From Euborellia annulipes (Eukaryota > Arthropoda > Insecta > Dermaptera > Anisolabididae), in assembly GCA_023213315.1 (NCBI GenBank), contig JAKCPI010001563.1, positions 1 to 64,000 on the forward strand: a stretch of DNA of 64,000 bases, read 5' to 3'. The notes beneath the pieces are model-generated. The model made no database searches, had not been told where the DNA came from, and worked only from the letters and a program-made list of their open reading frames with translations. Shown piece by piece: positions 46,911 to 59,575 of this stretch. Position 1 is the stretch's first letter; every line of letters starts with the position of its first letter. Made by a program: the position numbers and the translations under genes.

Positions 46911-49270
46911 AATTTTGAAATTTTTTTGTTATATTATGATAAATTACTTTATTTTAAAAAGTTTTTATTCTTTGACACTTTTTCGAAAACTGAATAGTTT
47001 TTGAAATATTCAACGAAGAAAAGGACATTTTTTTGTTAATTTTGAAAAAAAAAAATCAAAACAAAATCATACAGGTGTCATTAAAAAACATGTGAATATA
47101 AACAAATGAATTTGTTTCAGCGATACGTATGTAACGAATGTAAATTAAACAAAAAAGGAAAAAAAAATTTAAAATTTTTAAAATTATTTATAAAATATAT
47201 GATAAAACAAACAAAGTCAAGAAGCCTCAATGAAATATCTAAAAAATTAAAGAATCTACAGCAAAATAAAATCGATTTGATTCATATAATTAGTATTAAC
47301 TGTATGGGATGGAGTCAGTCAAGGAAAAATAAAAATAAAAAAACATTATTCAGAAGGATGTTGTTAAATAAAAATTTGGAGATGATTATCCGGCCAATTT
47401 ATTGGGATCTTCTCCTCCCGCTTTATGTCCGAATAAATTGGCCTGGTAATCATCCCCAACAACATCCTTCTCAATAATATTATTCACCAAGCTGTCCACT
47501 ATCTTCATTAATAAAAAGACAATTTTTCTGTGAGCGCCAATCGTATTACTTTTAGATATAACTAACAGAAGCGTATTGTTTTTTTTTTTCTGGAGTATCG
47601 AACTCATATTTGAAAATTTTGTACGACAAATTAGGAAGAGAATCAATCCATTGGCAGTGTTGATGTTTATTAATCATTCCCCTGGTCTTTTAGTAGGTTT
47701 TGTTACTAAGGCTCGTGGAGTAATTTCCCTTCCTAGCTGATGCGCACCTCGAAAATAACACAATATTTACAAAAGCTAACCAAATATGCCTATTCATCAA
47801 GCTCTCAATTTTTTTTTTTTTACGTCAAATTTTATTAAAGTCAAATGCAAAATGAAGAAATTCATTTTCAGGGGTGAAAACGTCTCATTGAAATATTGAA
47901 AGTTATTTTTCACATATTTTAACCCCGAGGAAGCCTCATCTCAAAAATCCGATCAATATGCCTACGGGTTCCCAAATCAAGCTTTCAACCCCGGAAAAGG
48001 GGTGTCTCCTACCCCTAATCTGAATTTTAAAAGCCTAAAACCTTTTTTAAAATTTTATTTCATTCAGTCTAAATATAAAATATTTTATGTTATTTTGATC
48101 ATAATCATATTTCTTTTAGATAAATTCAAAATTTTTTTAAATTAAAATTAATTCATTTATTTTTCAAAGGATTTCTTTTGATTTTTGATTGAAAATTTTT
48201 ATAATTTGTCTAAATTAAAATACTTTTAAAATTCATTTAGTAGGTACTAAAAATTTAATATTATATTTTAAAGGAGGCCAATTTCTAAATATGTGATAGT
48301 CTATTTTACATGAATTTTTTTGGCGGAGGGATACGGGGAGGGGAGGGAAGGGGAAATAAAATTTGTTTCAAATATTGTTAAAATAGCTCGATCTTTATTT
48401 TATTTTTTAATTGTTCGATTTTGATTGGCGGTTAACATTTTGACCATTCTTGTTTTAAAGGAAGAATTAGAATTGGCGTCCGCTCATATTAAGTATGTTT
48501 ATCGCCACATTTTTATTCTAAGTCAAATAATTTAACAAAAATAAAATTATTTTCTTGTTGTTTGTTAAAATTTTTATTATTAGTGTTCGGATTTTGCGTT
48601 TTTTCCTCTCATCTTCTTCTATTCCGTATTTAGGCGTTTTACGGTCCCATCATCCCTTAGAGGAATCTCATTATGCATATTTGTAGGTATAAGGGCATAT
48701 TTTTGCTGTTTATCTCTTATTTTGCATATTTTATCGCTTTTATCTCTGCGTTGTTGACAAATTAGGAATAATGGAAGAAGAAAATTCCAGAAAAAAACAC
48801 AGATTTATAAAATTATTGATCCAACTCCCCCTTTTAAACAAAAAATAATAATAATAATAATAATAATAATAACCCACACCCCCCATCTATCCTGCATATT
48901 GAAAATTTTATCAATCTTGAAAATAACGTTTCAAAGTTTTTTTTTTTTTTTTTTTTTTACTTTAGCCATTTTCAAAGTTAAAATCAACTTTAACATAGAA
49001 CCGAATGGAAAACTTTGGAGGTTCAGAGCAATAGATTTTAATTAGTGCATCAACTTTTTTATCCCGTTTTTAAGTGTATTTAAAGCTATTAAGCACTAAA
49101 TATTATAGAATTTTAAATTCATATTTCATCTTTTTTAATTGCATATTTAGAGATTTTTTTAGTGCATATCGTTCATATCTCTATTTATTATATTGTAAAA
49201 GTATATTTTTGTTACAATGTTACCTTGTATCCATGTTTTTGCTCTTTTTTCGGTTTATTTATAATAATTA
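46911..49270. other. no gene seen
   Basis: A hairpin with arms about 47355-47400 and 47432-47476 (GGATGTTGTT...AACAACATCC) explains the overlapping open frames on both strands there. An AAT microsatellite lies at 48845-48872 and a T-run near 48935-48958. Confidence 0.5.
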
Positions 49271-49540
49271 ATTTTATATACTTATAACTTTTATGAGAAT
49301 TGGCGTGAAACTCCTTTACGCACGGTGGAGCAAGTTCGATTCATGCCCCTCAAAGCGTTACAAAACCATGCGAACCCTCCTCTCGACCCCCTTCCAATCC
49401 CACGCGGTTCAGCTATTGAGGGGGTCATGTGCGCAGAAGCCCAGGAAATTTGGAATTTCTTGCGCAATGACGTCACCAGGGAACTAGAAAAAGGCGGCTG
49501 TCTACGCGACTAGACTCAACACATTTATACTAGTTAATAA
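49271..49540. repeat. less AT-rich segment sharing an end with 15663-15691
   Basis: Open frames on both strands but no known protein. Its end, GGCGGCTGTCTACG and then ACTCAACACATTTATAC, resembles GCGGCTAGGCTAGCCTCAAC ACATTTATAC in an FGD intron, suggesting an unclassified dispersed repeat. Confidence 0.45.
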
Positions 49541-52420
49541 ATCCAAAATTCAATAGATGATCTACTCAGTGAAAATTTTTTTGAAAAAATCTGGCCAATT
49601 TTGTAACTTTATTCATATAAATAAAAAAAAAATATAAAAACAGTGATTGGATAATTCACTTTGCCTAATTTACGCATGCCCTTCACTTCTCGAAGTCCTT
49701 CAGGTAAATGCGTGAAAAACGCGCGAGTTATTTCTAGTCTTAGTAGTAAGTACTAGCTACTACTAGGTACTAGAAAGTACTTTACTGATATACAGTACTT
49801 TTTAAATTTTTCTCAAAATTCATATATCAATTATTTTTTAGATGACCTTTAAAATGTACTCTCAGGCCCAAAATTGTTGGGAGCCTACTTTGTGACTTTC
49901 TCTTAAACAATATAAGAAATTTAGATTTAATATATAAATAGTCCCCTAACAATTTTTGAGGTCATCGAAGGTAAGAGCAAGTTCTGTTATATTCGGTTAG
50001 TTCAACCACTTAACGTTTTGTTTTGTTTTTATTTTATAAATTATACTTTTAGTCCTATTGTTCCAACATAAAAATAAAAATTAATATTATTTATAAAAAT
50101 TTTTTCAAACAAAATATGTTTAAAATGATTAATAGAGCAAATGTTTTTATGGGAATCATTTCACTAAACAGCTAAAGAATTTTTTTCAGATTTGAACATC
50201 AAATGAAGCATCGCTGTGATTGGATCGATTTTTAATATAATGGATTGTCATTGAGCCTACACAAAAAACTTCCGACCTTTCCAGACAGGCAGACAAGCAA
50301 AGCAAGTCAACTAAAAGCGTAATAAAGGAAATGATGTACAAGTATATAAAGGGTGCCAATTGCAAAATCTTTGAGGTGTAATAGGAAGTAAAAATAAAAA
50401 ATTTAAGAAAACAATAAGATTTTTATTTCTTTCTTTGATTAAAAATAATTTTGATATATTATGACTAAATATCACTCAAGGACTCATATCTTGTTAGTAC
50501 GTGGATGGCGATCACGAGTTATCTGATCTAAGGCTGGCATTTTTATTCCCTTTCCTCTCAGCAAGCGTCAGGCCGTGCTTCTAATTTGCCGACCTCAAAA
50601 TAAAGGTTTCAGGCAAAGAAAGAAGAAGCAAATAACTAGTTAATGAATACCGCTAGTTCGATCTGTGAACAACCCATACAACAAAAGCTCAGATATCTAT
50701 TTTATGTAAAATCCGAAACTTCCAAAAGCCAATCATCGTGGCCCAGCCCAAATCGTTGGTCGAAATTATGTTGTTTCATTAGCTAGTCTTTCGCTTAGAC
50801 GACATTATTCCTTCCCATTTTGAGGAAACGGAGTTTCTTCTCTTACACCTAATTTTCCTGGTTGCACGTGACCATTGGTCATCAGAGGTCTTCGGATCTT
50901 ACGCAACCAGTTGTCAAAACAAATTGGACATTTTACGGTTTCTTACAACACAGACAGATGAGATATCACTTTGGTTTTGTAAAAGAAAAAAAAACTAAGT
51001 GCGTAGCGTGAAATATCTTAGTGATGTGAACTCGGCATTTGCAAAGCAGAAGCTTTTTATTTGATTGTTTTTTTTATTATTATTTAAGCTTTGGCTATCG
51101 CAGGCTATGAGCAAAAGATGGTATTAAAGTGAATACTTATTCCTCTCGTTTAACTTGGAGTTTCTTTTGAAAAAAAAAATTAAAAAGTTTTTATTGTATT
51201 TATATAAAAAAAACAAATTAAGAATTTTTCCAAAAAAAAAAAAAAAAAATTATACAGATAAATGCCCATAAAGATGTTTATTTCATTTATCTATTTCATC
51301 AATTATTTTAAAATTGTACCTTAAAAATAAATTTGTATGAATTTTAGCTGTGCCTTTTATTATCTGTATTATTAATAAGTATACTTTCGCTAGAGTTCAC
51401 CCTCGGGCCTTTCTAGAGAGCCTATAAATCCTATCCCACAAGTTTATTTATTTAAAATGGTTTTTACAAGATCACTAATTAGAGCATTTGAAAATGTTTT
51501 GCCTGCAATTTAATAAAATCAACTCTACTCTATTGGTTGCATAGCTTAAGGGGACTCGCTCTCAGTTCTCTCTACATCTTAGAGTGGACTCGTAGAGCGT
51601 ATACTTATTAATGATAAAGATACCTTAAAGTTTTAAAGGAGCCTCAAAGTGTTTCCCTATATTGATAGACAACATTATTATCAATCTAAATTAACATTTC
51701 ATTTAGAATAATAAAGTACTTACTCTAGTTGAGCTCTGCATTGCAATAGAAGCAGCGGAAGCGTGAAAAAAAATGAAAAATAAATTAGTTAATTGAATCA
51801 AATAAAAAAAATGATAAATGTTGAAGCTTTGCGTTGCAATAAAAAAGCCAAATGAGAAAGGATAAGAAGGCTGTTGGCCAAAATGCGAAGTGCAAATAGA
51901 TAAATAAAGCTCTATTTTTTGTCATATCAAATAAAAAATCGTGTTAAGAGATAAAAAAAAGCGCTTTCATTCTTTTAATTGCCTTTAAAATTTTAACAAT
52001 TGCCAAGTTTGAGAAAAATTGTTTTAATTAACCATTGCATAAGAAAGAAGAATAAACAACAAAATCACTGACAGTTGTCAACATTCAATCAGATGACCTT
52101 GTTATTTATATACTGAATAATAGAGTAAACGTATATGAAAAATGATAACCAATGTTCAAGTGGCAAGAGTGGAATGAATGTCTGACATCCTTGTTATGGT
52201 TATCAATATTATGCAAGGTTTCTTGTTTGTCTTATGTTCATAATTCAACAAAGGTTCTATTTGACAGTTATAGAATTTCTAGCAGTTTTGACATATGCCA
52301 GTTCTACCGCATATTAAAGATAATTTGAGAATGAACAAAAATAAAAGAAAAGTTAATCAATGAATAGGATGTTTAAAAATGTGTATATATGAATTTAAAA
52401 ATATAAATAAATATAAGTAA
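49541..52420. other. no gene seen
   Basis: A fragment of the hairpin family (about 49775-49860), the second copy of the GATCTAAGGCTGG segment (50528-50579), A-runs near 51232-51248, and otherwise unique AT-rich sequence. Confidence 0.5.
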
Positions 52421-52980
52421 AAGACGCGCGTGGCGCTCATTGAGTCAGTTGCAGCACTTGTTGCTAGAGTTTACAGGTGGTTGGCAGAGGAAGATGCGTG
52501 CCATCCACTAATTAGACAATAACACGCGAACCTTTATAAAAGTGCTCCACAATCATTTTCTCGTCTTGGCCTACCTGGAAGTGTAATATTCAAAAAATGC
52601 GACGAAAAACTCGATAGATCTAGTAACTGCGGCCCACATGATTCATATTTGGTCGATGGCACTCATATTCTGTTCTGAGAATCGAATGTTTTAACTGGGA
52701 AGCCACTAGTCTCCGGAGTGATGTTTATCGGTAGAGGTAAAGGTAGAGTTAGAGATAATGCTGACGGCGCCTGGCCTGCCAAGCAACTACTGTCCCACTG
52801 GCGCCATGATGCTGTCCCCCGCCTGGCACACCTGGCTTTAGCCATGGAACACCCACAGCCTCCACGCCGCCAGAATGCGTGCGCATCGTCTCGTATCCCT
52901 CATCCCTCATCCCTCATCCCTCATCCCCATAGTACTCCGCTCCTAACCAACTCTTCCCCACCCCTTTCACTGACAGCCAA
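52421..52980. promoter_or_regulatory. G+C-richer, promoter-like block
   Basis: Repeat-poor and CpG-containing next to AT-rich surroundings, with a TATAAAAG box at about 52534 (CCTTTATAAAAGTG; it also reads TTTATAAA on minus) and many E-box-like CACCTG/CAGGTG sites. The open frames at 52663-52845 (-) and 52718-53137 (+) match no family. It could be an upstream exon or promoter of Syt7 or of an unseen gene. Confidence 0.3.
52892..52925. repeat. TCATCCC heptamer tandem
   Basis: About five units of CATCCCT in a row, ending CATCCCC. It gives the repetitive HPSSLIPHP reading in one frame, which is not evidence of coding. Confidence 0.85.
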
Positions 52981-55320
52981 TCAATCTGGTTCTGATTTCA
53001 TGCTAATTCTCAAAATCTCTCAACACTTTATATTTTCAAATATTAAATCCTTAAATTATAAAGATTTAAAAATTTCTCATTATTATATTATTTTATTTTT
53101 ACTTACAAGCTCTGTGACAGGAATCTTGATAACGTGAGTTTATGGATAGTGTTGTTTTTTAAGCCTTCCAACATTATGTATTTATGAAAATAAATTTTAA
53201 ACTCAGGCACAGATGATCCAATTGATATTTAGGCCGAATATGTTTAACAATTTTCAATGGATATTTTAAAACTGGTTTATTTAAAATGTAACAACTATGA
53301 ATTATTTAACAGAAATATTCAAATGTAACAACAGTTAAAATGCTAATTGATTAACAACTTGGTTAAAAAACACTAATCTTTGTAATACATCTAAATATTA
53401 AAAATAACTTTCCCAAAATACAAGAGTAAAATTTAGCAACATTAATTAGATAACGATTAAGAAAATGGCCCAGATATTGATATTTATAAATTTCTATTAA
53501 AGGGCTTTTTATATTATAAAACACCGTTAGCAAAATTGTAGGGAGGAATAAATTGGTCACAAATTTAATGAGATTATACTTGGCAATTTTTTACGATACG
53601 AATAAAAAATGCTTAATCCACGCAAGGCCGATTTGTTGCTTAGAAATTAAGACACTTATTAACACAGACAAACGATTTAGATTTAGGCCTTTAAAAAATC
53701 ACAACACGACGATGATATATAATATCATAAAATATAACACGATGAAAAATTACAAATTTCGTCACATATTCGTTGGTAAAATAGAAAAGATTAGGGAACA
53801 AATTTCAAGCCATCTGATGCACAAGAGTGATTTAAACCGACTATTTCGGCAAAATGCCACTAGAGGGTCTGGTTGTCAGGAAAAGGGGCGTGGTCAGAGG
53901 GTGGTCTGGTGGTGGTGCAGAAGCAATTTCAGGGGAGGAATCCTAAAATTGTGTGGCGAGCCTAGCTTTGGTTAAAAATGGATAAGCAACCCTTCTGCAT
54001 TTATTTTCCCTCACACATTACACTACACTGTTGAGATGCTTATCTCTTTAAATGCAATTCGAAATTCCAAAGACGAGAGCATCTGTCAAATCGTTATCGA
54101 AAATCTCTTAAAGGAACTAAAAGTTCTGTTTGTTCTACATTGAAAGTCAAGTTGAAATTGTCATATAGACAGAGATAGTTGAAATTTGTTTCTAAAGAAA
54201 GTAAATTTTTAATAAAATTTAGCTAAATTAAATAGTAGGTGAGAACGGAAATTAGACATGATTCATTGAAATGCAAAAGATGCTATTGATGTTGGTGGTC
54301 CGCCTGTGTCCCTGGATTTTAATCGGTGGAAGCCTGTATCGATTCGGCTTCTCCTCCTCTAACAACCCCTACACCCCAAACACGACCCGCCGACCCCGTC
54401 TGTTACCAGGCCCACCACCCATTACTAAAGAGAAGAGGTACTTCTCTCCACTCCCTGGTACCCTTGTACTCAAATCCATTGCGCATCCGCCATCCTTCTC
54501 TTAAACGAGCTTACTACAATTACTACTACTACTACTATACAACAGTGTAAATTCCTGCACGAACACGTCTAATCCAGTAGATCCGTAACCAGCCCGAGTT
54601 GTGGGCGGGTTACAAAAATTGTAAATTAGAAGCTGGTTGTGTGACTAAATAGATCGGGTATGGGCATGATAAGAAGGGGAAGATGGACTTAAAATAAATT
54701 AGTACCCACTAACAATACTTTTCAAAAGTACTAGAAATATTCAGAATTGTACTAGAAAACAAAATTTCCAGTATTCGTACCGAGAAAAGAGTAAAAAGTT
54801 TATAAGTATTCTTATAAACAAAACAATTTTTGTTCTCACAAGCTGTGTTCAGGCACCCCAAAGACTTTAAGTTTTTAAAGTTTAAACTAAACAAAGTTGC
54901 ATTGAACCTCGACGATTTAAAATTCATAATTTTAAATAAATTATTGAAACTTACTACCTAGTGTTTTTAATTTCTATATAGTATAACTAGACCCACAGAT
55001 GATAGTTTAAATCTAAAGGGAGATAGAGTTTTTATATAATTTTATAATGTACGAAATATATTTAAAATATATATTATAAACATTGTTCATCAGGCTAACG
55101 CACTTAATTATTAATAGGTGTAAAATGTCACCGGAAATACTGCAACCTGGAATTTAAAAGAATTTAAGTATTTGAATTTTGTGACCTCGCAGACTACTAT
55201 TAAATGGTCACTTGGTATCAGCAATCCATATACTAAATCTTGTTAGTATCAAGTTTAGACATTATCTTGTTACTCCGAATTTTCAAGTTTCTAGTTGGTG
55301 TTGGAGGCTTGGCCTAAATA
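52981..55320. other. no assignable gene
   Basis: A less AT-rich stretch at 53840-54560 includes an open frame at 54271-54504 (+) starting MQKMLLMLVVRLCPWILIGG, a hydrophobic start followed by a proline-rich tail. No family recognized and no splice partners found. A fragment of the AGTACTT-rich MITE lies at about 54705-54790. Confidence 0.4.
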
Positions 55321-55560
55321 GGTCGGCGATCATTATGGATTCGGCGTACATACGGATGGTTCAAGGATGTTCTTGATGTAGTTTTCATGTCACTGTATCT
55401 TCATACGTAATGAACAGAAGAGGTGACAGCGCAGATCCTTAACGAAGGGATTAACAGAATATACGTATCTGGAACATGATGGTTTGTTAAACATCCATAT
55501 CAGGTCATGTGATACCCTTTCGAAAGCTTTTTCTAGCTTCATGAACGCCATGTATAAAGG
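55320..55560 (-). pseudogene. LINE reverse-transcriptase relic
   Basis: On the minus strand 55560-55486 reads PLYMAFMKLEKAFERVSHDL, the non-LTR RT motif (AFxDLEKAFDRV). Then 55438-55409 reads GSALSPLLFI, the next RT block (QGSxLSPLLF), and near 55350-55320 comes a worn MYAESIMIADL where Y-A-D-D should be. Frames differ and the catalytic DD is lost, so it is dead. It supports a LINE resident in this genome. Confidence 0.75.
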
Positions 55561-56660
55561 TCTTTACTTTTCTAGATGTTTTATTAACAAGCATTCGAAT
55601 ACAGGGTGGTTCAAGGATCAAGGAGAAGTGTGAAGTGCATTCACCGTGCCAATGCTTTTAACAAAGTAACATTGGTTTGGAACTAGTTTTATTAAAATTA
55701 TCAAAATGGTTTTCACAACAAATACTCAAAGATTTTCTAAATCCTTATCAATTGCCAACATTTATTTCCAGAGGGATACAAAACATACCAGATTTAACAT
55801 TTGTATTCGAGGGAATTCAATATCCCAGATTGACGGTTAGAATGAATTTTTGTATTACCCTGGAAATAAATGTTGGAAAATTATGGATTTGGAACATTTA
55901 TTTCTTCATTAGAATTTTATTTTTAGGAGGTTTCAACAATATATCAATATCCTCCATGAGTCATCTGTTCCACATTCACATAAATTCAGTGTAGTAGAGA
56001 TGCCGAATTGGCTTATCGTTGAACAGCTCCTTACATCTCCTTTGCCTTTCCAAACCAGAATTGTAAAGTTGTATTCTCAGGCTGGTGACAAATTATTAGG
56101 TTGATCTTATTGAATAATTCAGTCAACCATTTAGCGCTTCCACGATTAAGCATTTTCCAGACTTAGGATATCGTGTGGGCTAGTTTATTTGATGACTATG
56201 AATCGTCGCAATATCTAGGGCTCATTGTGGGCATCTGTGATATTTTACAGAACCTAACCTTTCCGCACGGTTGGGCCCATCACTGCCTGCTAAGCCCTAC
56301 CACCTCGGTCCGGGACTGCTTATTTGATATTCGCAGCTAACCTACATGTCTGTAGGCCGTTCCCCTATCCGCCACCTGGGGACCCGCTCGGTAGCTGAGG
56401 CTCGCCCCGAGCCTCTGAATTCTCAAGAAATGACGGCAAATTTAACCTCTTTACATAGTGTAGAATATAAATGTTTTCATAAATTTTTGAGATACACTCA
56501 AATAAGTATCTACTGTGAACTTGCATTTTTTACTACAATAATAGTTTCAATTTATTGTTTATTTTTTGTTATTAAGCTTTTTATACATGCTGGCCACCGG
56601 AGCAACAGAGGACCCCCTTCCTCCCCTCCTGGAGGGGTAAACCCTCTCCCCCAGGAGAGA
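55561..56660 (-). mobile_element. probable further LINE-derived sequence
   Basis: Continues away from the RT relic in the direction expected for upstream LINE sequence on the minus strand. It includes a G+C-richer part at 56256-56415 with no clear protein. Assignment rests mainly on adjacency. Confidence 0.35.
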
Positions 56661-56755
56661 GAAAAATAGCCTTTAGGCCTTGACACTTTATGGTATTTTC
56701 TTCATAAAACCTCTGAGCTGGCTTTAAGAAGATAGAAAAATAGAGGGTTTAGCTC

Positions 56756-56910
56756 AGTGGCCGATTCAGGAGACAATGCTTGGGCGTCATATCCATTTGA
56801 GGAAATAAAAACAGGAAAAATTTCTAAATTTTAACCCGAATTCGATTGTATTTAGCAAAAAAAAAAATAATTTCCCAGATCGTCTCCCACGCTTCAAGGA
56901 TTCACTCCTG
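56756..56910. mobile_element. possible hAT-like MITE
   Basis: CAGTGGCCGATTCAGGAGAC at the left and GGATTCACTCCTG at the right, with GTCTCCCACGCTTCAAG mirroring GAGACAATGCTTGGG. The target duplication is poor. Confidence 0.45.
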
Positions 56911-57094
56911 GTTCAGGGAGGGGGAGGTCGAAGCCACCATGACTAACAGTACGACCCACCGAAGGCGGCATTCCATTTAGATAATGTTTTGATGTTATGA
57001 ATGCCGGAACAGACCTGCATCTGTCAACAGTAACGAAATAATGTATACAAATTTTAGAATTAATTTCTTATTTGATTAACAATTACGTACAGTT

Positions 57095-58390
57095 AAGGAC
57101 AATAGAGAGACCCCTAGAGGCCTGCCTGACTTGAGTGCCTGGAGAGTATGCAACCCTTTACGATGCGCTGTTTAAAGAGTAGCCTTTAAATTTACTTTCT
57201 CCCTGTAATTCTAGAAACTGTAATATAATTAGAATATTTATTTATTTCATTAGAATTTCACTTCACTTTTTGATTATTTATCTTAAAGACGTTTTTGGCA
57301 TTAATTATGGAATATTTTTTTATTTACTAGTACAAAAAAAAGTCGCCGAATAGTTGTATTTTATTGCAGTTACAGTTTTAATTAATTAAAAAATAAACCA
57401 CAATTAATGCCAAAAATATCTTTTATTTCCAATGATAACAACCATGAGAAGCCTAATGAATTATTAATAGACATAATTATAATTATTAATAATTTTAAAA
57501 TAAAAAATTTAATATCCTCTATTCTTTAAATTACATAATGTAATTTCTGAATCAAAATAAAGCGTCTATATAAAAACGTATTAAGGATAAAGTTGGATTA
57601 ACAAAATTTGTGACTGTCTTTTAATCTCATTAGTATAAAAATTCAATTTCTCTTGAGAAAAAAATACATTTATTTAAAGGGGAAAGACATATTCCGGGCT
57701 CTAGAGCAATCGATATAAAAATAATTATTTAAAATTATGTTCTTATTCCCAGGCCCAGAGAAGAAGCTCTAAATTAAATTATATGCTAGGGACAAGGGCT
57801 GGTATGTTATAATTTTGTAAAAAAAATTTAGATTATCAACAGATACGGGCGGGGTGCGATTCTCGAGGGTGCATACTTTTTTAGGATTGATTGAATAAAT
57901 AAAAATATTAATTATGTTTACTAGTAATGCATTATTTCAAAGAACCTTATATGATATTATTAATTAGATTATAACTTATTTAAAGAATATATGATACTAA
58001 ATTTTCTATTTTCTATTTTTAAAATTATTAATAATTATTATTATGTCTATTAATAATTCAGTTAGGCTTTCATTAGAAATAAAATTCAATTTTGTCAGTA
58101 TACTTCGATTATTCTTTATTTAATAGTTAATTATGTACAAATATACAATATTATTAACTACATTAAAATATTAATATAACGTTTCGGCCATTTTTTTCTT
58201 ATACTAGTAAATAAAAAATATATCACAATTAATACCACTAATTTTATTAAAGTTTCTAAAAGTGGAGGGGGAAGCAAATTAAATGCTACTCTTTAGACAG
58301 CGCATCGTAGAGGGTTGCATGCTTTCCAGGCACCAAGCCAGGACCCCTGGGGGTTCTTTATATTGTTCCTCACTATTCCTTGCAGAATTA
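57095..58390. mobile_element. 1.3-kb fold-back element
   Basis: Outer arms of about 90 bases (57097-57190 versus 58275-58375) share GCATCGTAAAGGGTTGCATac-type sequence inverted, with mismatches. Inner arms at about 57430-57520 and 57985-58090 share AAGCCTAATGAATTATTAAT AGACATAAT inverted. Nearly the whole element is one long imperfect hairpin. No open frame. Confidence 0.75.
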
Positions 58391-59400
58391 GCTACAAGTG
58401 AGATGAAATATAATGAAATATTGCCTATTCACTAATTTTTTTTTTAATTATAAATACTTTTGTACAAATATTTAACAAAGAAAAATTATCCCTTTTTAGA
58501 GAATAATAAAAAGGAAATTAAATATTATTAGTTATCGATTAAATAATAATAGGTATAGAGGTTTAATTCACTATTCAATGAATAAATTAATTACCTAGAT
58601 TTCATTTATAGAGGAGGGAAGCGTTTACATCAGGAAACTTGCAAAGAACAATAAAAATGGCCACCCAATATTTATTAAGATCCATGAATTTTACAGCATC
58701 GTCTGCAAGAAACTTTGTGAAATTTAGTGGTAAATAATTAAGATTATCGCCATCCCTGCACCAAATCTGATCTCAGTTGAAAAGAACAGGATTGATGGTG
58801 TCAAGTCGAAATCACGTTCTACCGTGTTTTGAAATATAAATTATTGGTAAGCACTTCTTACTAGTTTAAGATTTTCATTTGACTATTTATGACTTGGGAG
58901 TAGAAAAGAATTGATTCACATTCACATCCCTAAACGAGCCGCTTTTGTCAATCTGTTAGTAAAAGGTACTTAGATAGGCGCTTGCGGTGGGGGGGGGGAG
59001 AATCGACAAGTGGGGGGGCGCCCCCTGCAAAATCAATGACTCCTGATCTAATAAAGAAAATTATATTTTACATTTTAAAATATTCTTTTACCGGGCTCTG
59101 GACCAAAGCATCCATTTCGAAAAAACAACTTTTATCCTCGCCCAGGAAAAATTTCTTCAGGTGCCTACGGGCGTAAAGTAATATTATTTGGGATGATTTT
59201 ATTTATCTAAAATATCTTTTTCTTTGTATATCTTATATTGGAAAAGATTTTTTCTTCTAATTTTTGACTGCTAACTGCTAATAATATACTTTGTTTAATT
59301 CAATAGAGCATACTTGATTATTTAAAACACCTAGAAAAAACTTTTAAAGGTGATACCAATATTTGAAATATTGGGATATCTTCTACAAATTTGTTTTTCT
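58391..59400. other. no gene seen
   Basis: A G-rich segment at 58985-59050 followed by ATCAATGACTCCTGATCTAA recurs in related form near 45370-45440 (ATCAATAACTGCTGATCTAA), marking an unclassified repeat. Confidence 0.45.
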
Positions 59401-59409
59401 ATTTTGAAG

Positions 59410-59575
59410 CAAGATGCAAGGTAGGGGAAGTGGAAAAGAGGAAAGTCCCGGGCATCCGGGCGCCAGCGGAGCCAAACCTCCCGGGCCTCGAACCCTGGAC
59501 TCCAGACCCCCGGGCTCTGGGGGAGACCGAGAGGACCTTGCGGACTACTTTTCAACAGAGGATCTTCCAAAATGG
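59410..59575. other. isolated G+C-rich patch
   Basis: Strongly G+C-rich (several CCCGGGC and CCCCCGGG) within AT-rich DNA. Open on both strands, no recognizable protein. It may be the body of a G+C-rich transposon like 653-942, but no terminal repeats were found. Confidence 0.4.

Noticed and set aside
47106..47646. Overlapping plus and minus ORFs of 86-123 codons
   Set aside because: The overlap is produced by a hairpin, and the remaining reading is lysine/asparagine-rich AT-derived sequence.
51724..51735. Minus-strand 12-base Syt7 microexon (AG|AGCTCAACTAGA|GTAAGT)
   Set aside because: The donor is perfect and phase 2 could fit, but there is no pyrimidine tract directly before the acceptor, no homology, and the site could arise by chance.
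53857..53867. CTCF-like site CCACTAGAGGG
   Set aside because: A single short match with no supporting context; chance in 64 kb is appreciable.
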